A program made the position numbers and the translations under genes. This document shows positions 22,195 through 31,810 of a stretch of 64,000 nt of DNA, piece by piece. This DNA comes from Siphonodentalium dalli. Lineage: Eukaryota; Mollusca; Scaphopoda; Gadilida; Siphonodentaliidae. How positions within the stretch are numbered: the stretch's first letter is position 1; each line of letters begins with the position of its first letter. The stretch spans positions 65,001,319 through 65,065,318 of the forward strand of contig CP136069.1 in assembly GCA_032622095.1 (NCBI GenBank), given 5' to 3'. The notes below the pieces were generated by a model that was not told the origin of the DNA, searched no databases, and saw only the letters and a list, made by a program, of their open reading frames with translations.

Positions 22195-23893
22195 TTAATC
22201 GTCCGAATTGTCATCACTTTCGTCAGAAGTGTCATATGTTACGTCCATGAATTTTTCTAGCATCGGTTTGTACTTTAATATTGACATTTTCACTGCATCA
22301 CATTCTCCATAACCATTATTCAAATATTTGTCGACTTTATCCATGACTGTTGTGCAGAGTCCCATTGCGCAGCTGCAGATACGATACTATTGTCCCAGCA
22401 TAATCATTCATAAAGTGTATCATATCTTTACTTTTAAGGTCCTTGTCAGCTTGTTCTTTTGCTTCTGCGTCTTTCGAGCCATTTTCCTTATACGTGTCCA
22501 CTTTATCACTCCATTCCTCACGTGTTTTATCTCTACTTTCATCACGCAAACTTTTGAAGTATTCATCTTCATTCAATTTAATTTCCTTATTCTGACTATC
22601 ATCCTGGTCCTCAGTTAATTTTCGTTTTAACTTATTTTCTTGACACCAGTTTTTTACGTGTCTCTGAACATCATAATGATCTGCGAACAAAAGCCCGCAT
22701 TCATTACAAGGGTACGACATGTCTTCTTGAATGTCTCTGTTTTGATGGTTCTTCTTATTAATTTCATCGAGCTCACCAGGTGGCCGTATGTCGTTAGTAT
22801 AGTCATTATGTTGACCCTGGGGCACAATATAATTATATGTTATGCCCTTCTGTTGACCGGGGAGTTCTCTGTCATCGTATTTCATCGCATTCTGTTGACC
22901 CTGGGTCTCAGTGTCTTTTGTATGTTTTTTCATCCCATTCTGTTCATCTGGGTGTTCTCTGTCTTTTTGGAGATTATATTTCATGCCATTCCATTCACCC
23001 CTATGTCGGTTCGTGTCCTCTTTTAGTACATTCTGTCGCAGACGTAATGTGTCCGGTGTTGCGGCTTTTAAATCCACCAGTAGGTAACCGTACGGTTCAC
23101 GCGTCGCTTCCGAAAACTCTCGAACCATACGCTGAGGACATTCAGGATACATCTGTCTTGATAATGTTGAAATTAATCCCTTGTCGATTGGGTTATTGAA
23201 CAATACCAAATATTGACAATTTCGTCGTTGCGTTGGATCTTTGTTGTAGTAGAAATTCTGGTTCAAACTTATCAAAGATAAGTTCAAATGGTGACTTCCT
23301 TCGGAATGCAAATCATTAACTCTCTGGTCTTTTGATGAAGTTTGCATCAAGTCATCGAGTATAACTAGATTTTTATACCGGGGGTTGATAAGAGAATCCA
23401 AGTTTGCTGGTATTCCTCGTATAAAGTTGACCTGAGGGGTGACGGTATACTTTAATTCGTCATATAGGGGCTGCCAATATTTATAAAACCATATTATTCT
23501 GTCAGGTGCGGGTGATATTTTTGAGGCAGACTTTTGTAGCAAGGTTTTCACGAAGTATGTCTTACCACAAGATGTAGGTCCACTTACACATGCCGTGAAT
23601 GGATGCTTGAAAATAAAATCTTCATGGACATTGGCCATTGGATCATCAAAGCAGGATGTTATGTCGCTTTGTTGCTGTTTCCCCTGCTGGTGTTGTAGTA
23701 TCTGGTGTTGCTGTAATGGCTGTTGTTGTGGCTGATGATACTGCTGCCTGTTGCTGCTACTGTCTGTTGCTGTTGCTTGGTGCTGCTGCTGTGGTTGTCG
23801 GTTAACAAACTCAGTGTGCTTAGATTGTACATGTCTTATCAAATCATGGTTCCGCACATACCCCCTAGAGCAAATTGAACACTGGTGCTTCAT
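22195..23893 (-). pseudogene. Zinc-finger packaging-type ATPase, element 1 left arm (3' frameshift)
   Basis: A P-loop ATPase resembling A32/FtsK-HerA packaging motors of Polintons and large DNA viruses. Residues 5-26 form a C2H2 finger (C-x2-C-x12-H-x4-H). Residues 34-75 are Gln-rich. Walker A GPTSCGKT is at 105-112, Walker B LVILDD at 176-181 and NQN at 211-213. Residues 290-380 are imperfect short repeats, and a C-x2-C-x12-H-x4-C finger spans 396-417. The 5' end reads from ATG at 23893. Relative to the right arm, two bases are missing near 22347, so the frame ends at 22337 and loses the acidic tail; the equivalent normal stop would be at 22195. A poly(A) signal lies at 22184-22189 on the same strand. 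Confidence 0.8.
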
Positions 23894-24240
23894 TTATACT
23901 TGACTAAAATGTCTCGGTATATGGATTTCCTTTATACAAATGTTCCTTATAACCTAAAAATATGTCATGTCCGTATGTTTGATAACTTTATGTAGATGAA
24001 ATAGTCTGCCGGAGAAGCACTGTGTATACGGGGAATCAACAGGTCTTGTCGGTAAGAGAGTCAGACGAGAAGTGAAGTATCGACTATTAAAACATAGATA
24101 GTAATGCGATAGCGAACATCAAACGAGTCTGGACACGCATATCTGTCAAAAGATACAAATAGCCGTCATTGGTCAATCTATCCTCGGTATCACTTTTCGT
24201 TTTACAAAATCAATTTCACCGAGAGGTTCCCTCGTCATTT

Positions 24241-24343
24241 GTAGTGACGTAATTGTGGCACCACCGCCGCCGGCGGCGGCGCCGGCGGCGGCGGCGGTGG
24301 CGGCGGCATTGCGGTATTTTACTGCGGTGGCGGCGCCGCCGCC
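24241..24343. repeat. GC-rich CCG/CGG collar, left side of palindrome centre
   Basis: About 100 bp of CCG/CGG triplets with internal self-complementarity (GCCGGCGGCGGC), mirrored at 24395-24480. Similar CCG-rich tracts end the arms of element 2 (about 56905-56960 and 59075-59100). Ala/Pro-rich frames here are simple-repeat artefacts. Confidence 0.75.
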
Positions 24344-24384
24344 GTTAAGCCAATGCATTCTCTTATATATGCGAGGCGACCTAT
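24344..24384. other. Palindrome centre: 41-bp identity with the hairpin MITE at 1934-1974
   Basis: The loop and its left shoulder equal 1934-1974 base for base (GTTAAGCCAATGCATTC...GCGACCTAT). The inverted partner ATTGGCTTAAC follows at 24384-24394, so half of a MITE hairpin sits exactly at the symmetry axis. Confidence 0.85.
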
Positions 24385-24839
24385 ATTGGCTTAACGGCGG
24401 CGGCGCCGCCACCGCAGTAAAATACCGCAATGCCGTCGCCACCGCCGCCGCCGCCGCCGCCGGCGGCGGTGGTGCCACAATTACGTCACTACAAATGACG
24501 AGGGAACCTCTCGGTGAAATTGATTTTGTAAAACGAAAAGTGATACCGAGGATAGATTGACCAATGACGGCTATTTGTATCTTTTGACAGATATGCGTGT
24601 CCAGACTCGTTTGATGTTCGCTATCGCATTACTATCTATGTTTTAATAGTCGATACTTCACTTCTCGTCTGACTCTCTTACCGACAAGACCTGTTGATTC
24701 CCCGTATACACAGTGCTTCTCCGGCAGACTATTTCATCTACATAAAGTTATCAAACATACGGACATGACATATTTTTAGGTTATAAGGAACATTTGTATA
24801 AAGGAAATCCATATACCGAGACATTTTAGTCAAGTATAA

Positions 24840-26540
24840 ATGAAGCACCAGTGTTCAATTTGCTCTAGGGGGTATGTGCGGAACCATGATTTGATAAGAC
24901 ATGTACAATCTAAGCACACTGAGTTTGTTAACCGACAACCACAGCAGCAGCACCAAGCAACAGCAACAGACAGTAGCAGCAACAGGCAGCAGTATCATCA
25001 GCCACAACAACAGCCATTACAGCAACACCAGATACTACAACACCAGCAGGGGAAACAGCAACAAAGCGACATAACATCCTGCTTTGATGATCCAATGGCC
25101 AATGTCCATGAAGATTTTATTTTCAAGCATCCATTCACGGCATGTGTAAGTGGACCTACATCTTGTGGTAAGACATACTTCGTGAAAACCTTGCTACAAA
25201 AGTCTGCCTCCTAAATATCACCCGCACCTGACAGAATAATATGGTTTTATAAATATTGGCAGCCCCTATATGACGAATTAAAGTATACCGTCACCCCTCA
25301 GGTCAACTTTATACGAGGAATACCAGCAAACTTGGATTCTCTTATCAACCCCCGGTATAAAAATCTAGTTATACTCGATGACTTGATGCAAACTTCATCA
25401 AAAGACCAGAGAGTTAATGATTTGCATTCCGAAGGAAGTCACCATTTGAACTTATCTTTGATAAGTTTGAACCAGAATTTCTACTACAACAAAGATCCAA
25501 CGCAACGACGAAATTGTCAATATTTGGTATTGTTCAATAACCCAATCGACAAGGGATTAATTTCAACATTATCAAGACAGATGTATCCTGAATGTCCTCA
25601 GCGTATGGTTCGAGAGTTTTCGGAAGCGACGCGTGAACCGTACGGTTACCTACTGGTGGATTTAAAAGCCGCAACACCGGACACATTACGTCTGCGACAG
25701 AATGTACTAAAAGAGGACACGAACCGACATAGGGGTGAATGGAATGGCATGAAATATAATCTCCAAAAAGACAGAGAACACCCAGATGAACAGAATGGGA
25801 TGAAAAAACATACAAAAGACACTGAGACCCAGGGTCAACAGAATGCGATGAAATACGATGACAGAGAACTCCCCGGTCAACAGAAGGGCATAACATATAA
25901 TTATATTGTGCCCCAGGGTCAACATAATGACTATACTAACGACATACGGCCACCTGGTGAGCTCGATGAAATTAATAAGAAGAACCATCAAAACAGAGAC
26001 ATTCAAGAAGACATGTCGTACCCTTGTAATGAATGCGGGCTTTTGTTCGCAGATCATTATGATGTTCAGAGACACGTAAAAAACTGGTGTCAAGAAAATA
26101 AGTTAAAACGAAAATTAACTGAGGACCAGGATGATAGTCAGAATAAGGAAATTAAATTGAATGAAGATGAATACTTCAAAAGTTTGCGTGATGAAAGTAG
26201 AGATAAAACACGTGAGGAATGGAGTGATAAAGTGGACACGTATAAGGAAAATGGCTCGAAAGACGCAGAAGCAAAAGAACAAGCTGACAAGGACCTTAAA
26301 AGTAAAGATATGATACACTTTATGAATGATTATGCTGGGACAATAGTATCGTATCTGCAGCTGCGCAATGGGACTCTGCACAACAGAGTCATGGATAAAG
26401 TCGACAAATATTTGAATAATGGTTATGGAGAATGTGATGCAGTGAAAATGTCAATATTAAAGTACAAACCGATGCTAGAAAAATTCATGGACGTAACATA
26501 TGACACTTCTGACGAAAGTGATGACAATTCGGACGATTAA
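24840..26540 (+). pseudogene. Zinc-finger packaging-type ATPase, element 1 right arm (nonsense codon)
   Basis: Inverted copy of the left-arm gene. Codon 125, about a dozen residues after Walker A, is TAA (25212-25214) where the left arm has AAA. After it the frame stays open to a natural end at 26540 with an acidic tail ending DDNSDD. The gene would be 566 codons long without the stop. AATAAA begins 6 bp after the stop codon (26546-26551). Translation might restart at the Met at 25332, but that product would lack Walker A. Confidence 0.8.
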
Positions 26541-26785
26541 ATTTCAATAAACTTCATCAACATGATATTCTCGTTTTCGTTATATATCTATAAGCTGGGG
26601 GGAGAGAGTGTGTGGATTATTGGGAATTGTAGAGTGAGAAACGATACGTAATGATAAAAGGTGCATTAAGTGCCCGAAAATTTGACCCCTAAATATTGAT
26701 CTGTCATTTTAACTTTCAACCACTGCGCTTGTATTGTTAACATTCATTCATAATGAGTGTCCCTTTAGAGTGTCTTGTGTTCCTT

Positions 26786-27031
26786 TTAATATTCAAACAC
26801 CAATATTGCATCACGTCCCTTGTTTCGTGTCACTTTAACATTCCACACCGTGCGTGTATTATCCCCCTTTAAGTATGTCATAGCATGGGTACATGTAAGA
26901 TAGTATAACACTATGCCTATGTCTGTATCTGTTGTTGGTAAGATGTGAAATATAAATTTCAGTTCATTCGTGTAGTAATTTCGTATATGTTCAACGCTCT
27001 TCATTCGTGCGCTTGTATTGTTAACATTCAT
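26786..27031 (-). CDS. Possible small protein, 81 aa, right-arm copy
   Basis: Mirror of 21704-21949 with one residue difference. See that entry for doubts. Confidence 0.25.
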   Translation of the reverse strand: MNVNNTSARMKSVEHIRNYYTNELKFIFHILPTTDTDIGIVLYYLTCTHAMTYLKGDNTRTVWNVKVTRNKGRDAILVFEY

Positions 27032-27647
27032 TCATAATGAGTGTCCCTTTAGAGTGTCTTGTGTTCCTTTAAGATTCAAACACCAATATTACATCACGTC
27101 CCTTGTTTCGTGTCACTTTAACTCCTTGAGTGTATTGCCCCTTCGAATGATGTCATAGCATGGGTACATGTAAGATAGTATAACACTATGACTATGTCTG
27201 TATCTGTTGTTGGTAAGATGTGAAATATAAATTTCAGTTCATTCGTGTAATAATTTCGTATATGTTCAACGCTCTTCATTCGTAAGAGTAATTATGACCT
27301 CCGGCTTCGTGCCGATTGTGTACTGAGCTGACACCGGGGATAAATTGACCAATGACTGTTATTGTACTGAGCTGACACCGGGGATAAATTGACCAATGAC
27401 TGCCATTGTATCCTTTGACAGATATGCGTGCGCAGACTCGTTTGATGTTCGCTATCGCATTACTATGTTTTAATAGCCGAGCCTTCACTACTCGTCTGAC
27501 TTTCTTACCGACAAGACCTGTCTACACAGTACTTCTCCGGCAGACTATTCATCCACTGGTAGGCCTACATACAGGTATGCCCTAAATAATGGACTGCTTA
27601 ACCACAGCAGAATTATAGGTAACTTTTCAGGAGTTAGTCTGAAATAT

Positions 27648-27724
27648 GACTTGCATCGGAAATAAAATCTTCATGGACATTGGCCATTGGATCATCAAAA
27701 CAGGATGTTATGTCGCTTGGTGAC

Positions 27725-27758
<34 letters not shown>

Positions 27759-27760
27759 GG

Positions 27761-27793
<33 letters not shown>

Positions 27794-27801
27794 GGCTTAA
27801 C
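27648..27801 (-). pseudogene. Truncated, inverted fragment of the ATPase gene, right arm
   Basis: Mirror copy of 20953-21106: a poly-Q run (GTT/TTG repeats on the plus strand) plus the DDPMANVHEDF segment, flanked by the same direct repeats. Preserved in both arms. Confidence 0.7.
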
Positions 27802-27878
27802 CACAGCAGAATTATAGGTAACTTTTCGTCATCTTCATTGTATTGAAATTTTTGAAGTTTTGGAAATTTTTGAAAGTA

Positions 27879-27953
27879 AAATCTATTGGTGATCGAATTT
27901 GATAACTATTTTATTGGAACAACTAAGAGTATTATTTACGTGAGATCAATGAG
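27879..27953 (-). promoter_or_regulatory. 75-bp conserved non-coding box, element 1 right arm
   Basis: Inverted copy of 20794-20868 with no difference that I could see. Confidence 0.65.
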
Positions 27954-28297
27954 CAGTGATATAATGTTGCCTCATCGGTGCTAACTGGAGTTTTCGGTAT
28001 ACAAAATGATCGTAAGTGTGACTGGAGTGATAAGTGGTTATTACGTAATGTTGTTATAACAATGTCATCAAAGCAATTTCTATAATTGAGTGTCCTGGAC
28101 GTATGCATGTTTTTGGCTAACTAATTATCGTGTGAATGACACAGTTTATCAACCTTAATTGATACTAACCCGTTTGTTCAGACATTAAATCGATATGTTT
28201 TCTGAATAGCATATAACTGTGAACGGGGAAATAATATAATTCATTTGGTAAAGCAAAGGTGTGAAAGACACATTGTTACCACCAATGTCGCGTGTGA

Positions 28298-28585
28298 TTA
28301 CTTGAAAATATGTTCCAGCGAATATGACAATTCATTCTGGAGGGTTGGTAATTTCACATTACAATTTTCGACCGTTAGTCTCAATACTTCCAATAATTCA
28401 CGATAATACACACCTGTCATATGGGATAGAGAGAGTGTAAAGAATAAACGCTCTTTATTATTTATGTAAAAGTAATAGTGTCTATTTTCAGGTATGACAA
28501 TTATATGAACTGCGTCCGATAAAACACTGGAATGTATGCATTCATATCGATGGTCACAATGTCCAATAAAGCTATTTCTAAACAT
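28298..28585 (-). CDS. Element 1 small protein, 95 aa, right-arm copy
   Basis: Identical in translation to the left-arm frame at 20169-20456. Just inward of it the right arm carries about 8 extra bases (near 28218) absent from the left arm, showing that the arms are not simply one sequence read twice. Confidence 0.5.
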   Translation of the reverse strand: MFRNSFIGHCDHRYECIHSSVLSDAVHIIVIPENRHYYFYINNKERLFFTLSLSHMTGVYYRELLEVLRLTVENCNVKLPTLQNELSYSLEHIFK

Positions 28586-28969
28586 CGATTAATAAATACA
28601 TTGAAACATTGGTTGAACAAAAAAAAATAACGAAAGATATTACACGCAAATAATTTAACATTCGACATTTTTTTAATATCGAGATTATAAGAAACCTAAA
28701 ACTCGTTATAAATTTTTTATTTAAACTTTTTTTTTAGAGAAATAATTTTGGAGGGTTTTGAAATTTTAAAATTTTGGGGTTTTAAAATTTTTTGGAAGTT
28801 TTGGGATTTTGAAATTTTTTGGAAAAAATAATTTTTGAAATTTTTGAAATTTTTTTTTTGGAAAAATAATTTTTGGGTTTTGATATTTTGGGAATATTTT
28901 AGTACAACCAATTTTAGACCCCAAAGATTCTATTTTTAGAAGTGGATCCAACGAGACGCCTATTCTTCT

Positions 28970-28975
28970 TATATA
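28970..28975. repeat. Target-site duplication TATATA (right of element 1)
   Basis: Matches 19779-19784. Confidence 0.8.
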
Positions 28976-29025
28976 GGATATATACATGGGACTTACGGAC
29001 AATTACATGGAAAATACGTGTTCCT

Positions 29026-29356
29026 GCTCCGCCATTTCCGATTTCGCATGGAAATAACCTCACCCATAAATAGACACTATATTCGCGTAGGGCTACAATA
29101 CATGGCCCTGGTAATAAGGCGGTGACCTTGACTCTTTGACGTATAAATGTGAATGGAGCAGAATTTATTCACTGCATGGTTGTACCAAACTTGATCATGC
29201 ATTAAATAGTTCAAGTTCAACAGACGAGTTCCACGGATAACGGACGCATTTACCGATAGTATGCACATGATCAATCACGTGAATGAAATAGTCCGGCATA
29301 TATGGTGTCTATTTATGGGAGAGGTTATTTCCATGTGAAAGCGGAAATAGCCGAGC
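29026..29356. mobile_element. Foldback MITE of about 330 bp beside element 1
   Basis: The left arm (29026-29077, containing CATGGAAATAACCTCACCC) and right arm (29305-29356, containing GGGAGAGGTTATTTCCATG) are inverted copies with only a few differences over about 44 bp. The interior is non-coding. Confidence 0.65.
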
Positions 29357-30624
29357 AATGTAGATTAACATCACACATATCTCATGCTTTCATCATAAGA
29401 TGAATCTTGACACGATGTAACTATGTATATAATAGATTTTATATTAAAGTGATTATTATTTATTTGATATATCCTCCAAATAGATAAATGGGAGTAGAGA
29501 GTAAAACATGAATACAATTAATAAAAGAAAGGAGTTGGTGCCAGTTCTCGATGTGGACGATTTCCACCGAAACAAAGAAATAACTGAATGATAACTGGAA
29601 CACATTATCAGGTCAGGTACATCCTGAATTCAACTATCATAGCTATATTTAACTATTATATTTGAATTTGACAGTGAAAATCCGCTATTTCCCTATTGTT
29701 TTGTGAAAACTTGATGATCGCGCATCCCAATGTACAGACAGATATCACTCTTAAGAATATTGCAGCGAATGAACACCCGATCGATAAAATTCGTTTTGCA
29801 ACATTTTGCGCCAGCTTTTTTATTAAATAATGCTATAAAGTAGGCCTTTCTAAATAGCATTAACATGACGACTCAATCGATTATTCATAACAATATCTGG
29901 ACTAATTGAGTTCCTTATGATATGCGGTCATGATTAAACATTCGTGTGCATCGGAGTGTGTTATTTCATCACAAAACAAACATATGATACCGAATTAATG
30001 CGACACTGATCTTGAATCATTTTTATGAAATATTATTTTTGATTATCCCTCTTTTATTGAATTCACAAAATGGTAAAACCCACATCGAACTATTATAGCT
30101 ACTATAACTGAAACAGTTGAAATCAGGATGTGCCTGCACATGACTATAGACATGATTATAACGACTAGTTCTCCGACGTCATCGAAAAGGAGGTATGCAA
30201 CGACTGATGACCGTTTCAGCCCAGATGTACTAGCTACCAATACAAGCAGTACCACCACCCAACCGGATGAATCCTTAAAGTTATGCTATGTGTTTATTTA
30301 GCATTCAAATTCCATGTTACACTTCTAGCAGCTTAAAAATTGGATACCATTGATATTGTACACCAAAATTTAGCATAGTTGGCGTAAACAGAATAGCGAG
30401 AAAACAACGATTGCATTTGGTAAAACAAATTCAATTTCGTCCCATACAGTTTCATTAAAGCAACTTATGACATAGTTGGAACTTAATGTGGTCTTAGAGA
30501 GAGATTGTTTATTCCTCCACTCGATAGGGAGATGTTATATACAACATGATATATACAATTACATAATATAGAGAAAATTAATACGATGGTGTGAATATTC
30601 AGGATAACATGACGTTATACATGC

Positions 30625-30992
30625 GTGTTCTACCAAGAGCAAAAGTGAAACTGATCAGTAAGTATCCAGGCGCTTTGCCAACTGGAGGAATGTACCATTC
30701 TATTAACATCGCCAAAAATCAGAAACAAATCAACCGTACCACTCCATAGAAAACCTCGTCAGAAACACGTTCAAATGTAAATATTTATTACTCGGTTCGG
30801 GACGCATCAATCGGCGATAAATTAACGAAAACGATTTTGAGAGTCAATGAATTTAGATAATATATAAGAATGGCGGTGTGTGTTGTCAATTTGGATATAA
30901 TATTTGTAAAAATTACAGCTTTGAACAAAATTATTCTCCATTTATATTCGACCACCCTACAGGGGTGTTTCACATAACTTTAAACCAACATT
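30625..30992 (+). repeat. Dispersed repeat R1, copy 3
   Basis: Third copy of the family at 457-841 and 7770-8153, with CAACCGTACCACTCCATAG and CACCCTACAGGGGTGTTTC landmarks. Confidence 0.75.
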
Positions 30993-31810
30993 TAGCAGTT
31001 TAACAACGACGGTTGTGTTAGTTGCGCCATTTGACAAGTAAGCATGCGTTCTTGCTCATTTCACAATTACACCCATACAATTATATTAAACCCATATACC
31101 GGCCAACATATTGACAACCAGTTTGGGGTTAATAGGCCATATTTTAATCCAAAATGCAACGAAATTGACGAAAACACTAATTACCTCCACCCGCTAATAG
31201 GGAATGCTCCAGACTGGAGCGAACCCTCGCTTCCCTCATTAATGTAATGTAAACATCCGGTACCGAATGTAATCATACCGTTGCGTGGGTGTTCAGCGCG
31301 AGCACTGTAGCACACTTTGCACGTGTGACATTTTAATTCTTTTTACGTGATTTTATCTATTAAAATGATCAACATTCCCAAGTGTCATGGCCATGTTTAT
31401 AATTTGAAAGGGGACTCAGGGTAGGGGGGGGGGGACTTGTTTTATTACTTAAACTTAGTTGTGGGGAGAGTTTACAAAGAACTAAATCATGGAAATTATG
31501 CCCCCTGAATTTGTGTAGGGAAACTCGAGTCAGCATAAAACAAATTATGGCAGCTGAATGGTGCATAATATATTCGATTTAAAAAAAATGCTATACTAAA
31601 TCCTCTGTCATTTTTGTTGAATTTTCACAGTCAACGTTGGTCTCCAATTTGCGGAGTGGTGGTATTTTCTATCATACTAATTTTTTGTGCACAAAGGGGG
31701 TAGTTGTGGAAAATCCAATTTAGTTCCAAAAATAAGTATAATTTAGCTTTAAATCTTTTTTTGGACAATATGGACATATAATTATAAACGGAAAAATGTC
31801 TCAAGTTAGA

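Larger units (their letters stand above)
19785..28969. mobile_element. Element 1: palindromic Polinton-like element, 9.2 kb
   Basis: The two halves (19785-24354 and 24384-28969) are near-identical inverted copies joined by a 29-bp non-palindromic loop. The ends are AGAAGAATAGG and CCTATTCTTCT, flanked by TATATA on both sides. The combination of 5'-AG/CT-3' ends, a 6-bp target duplication and long inverted repeats is known from Polinton/Maverick elements. Each arm, from end to centre, holds A/T-rich subterminal repeats, a 95-codon frame, a 75-bp conserved box, a truncated ATPase fragment, 275-bp direct repeats, an ATPase gene pointing outward, and a GC-rich CCG collar. No integrase, polymerase, protease or capsid gene is visible, so it cannot be autonomous as sequenced. 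Each arm has its own ATPase lesion. Confidence 0.85.
28976..31810. other. Intergenic DNA between element 1 and the satellite
   Basis: It contains a foldback MITE (29026-29356), R1 copy 3 (30625-30992) and a poly-G run near 31425. Short frames such as 30043-30258 (minus strand) have no recognised domain. Confidence 0.5.

Noticed and set aside
22640-23199. Open frames of 128 and 120 codons on the plus strand (and mirrored 25534-26093 on the minus strand)
   Set aside because: They lie antisense to the ATPase gene, which has recognisable motifs. They recur in the other arm only because the arms are copies.
24173-24560. Ala/Pro-rich 101-codon proteins across the palindrome centre
   Set aside because: Low-complexity CCG repeats in a palindrome, read the same way on both strands.
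19785-28969. The palindrome as a chimeric-read or assembly artefact
   Set aside because: Not fully excluded, but different flanks, a perfect 6-bp duplication, AG/CT ends, distinct lesions in each arm and an asymmetric loop all argue that it is real.
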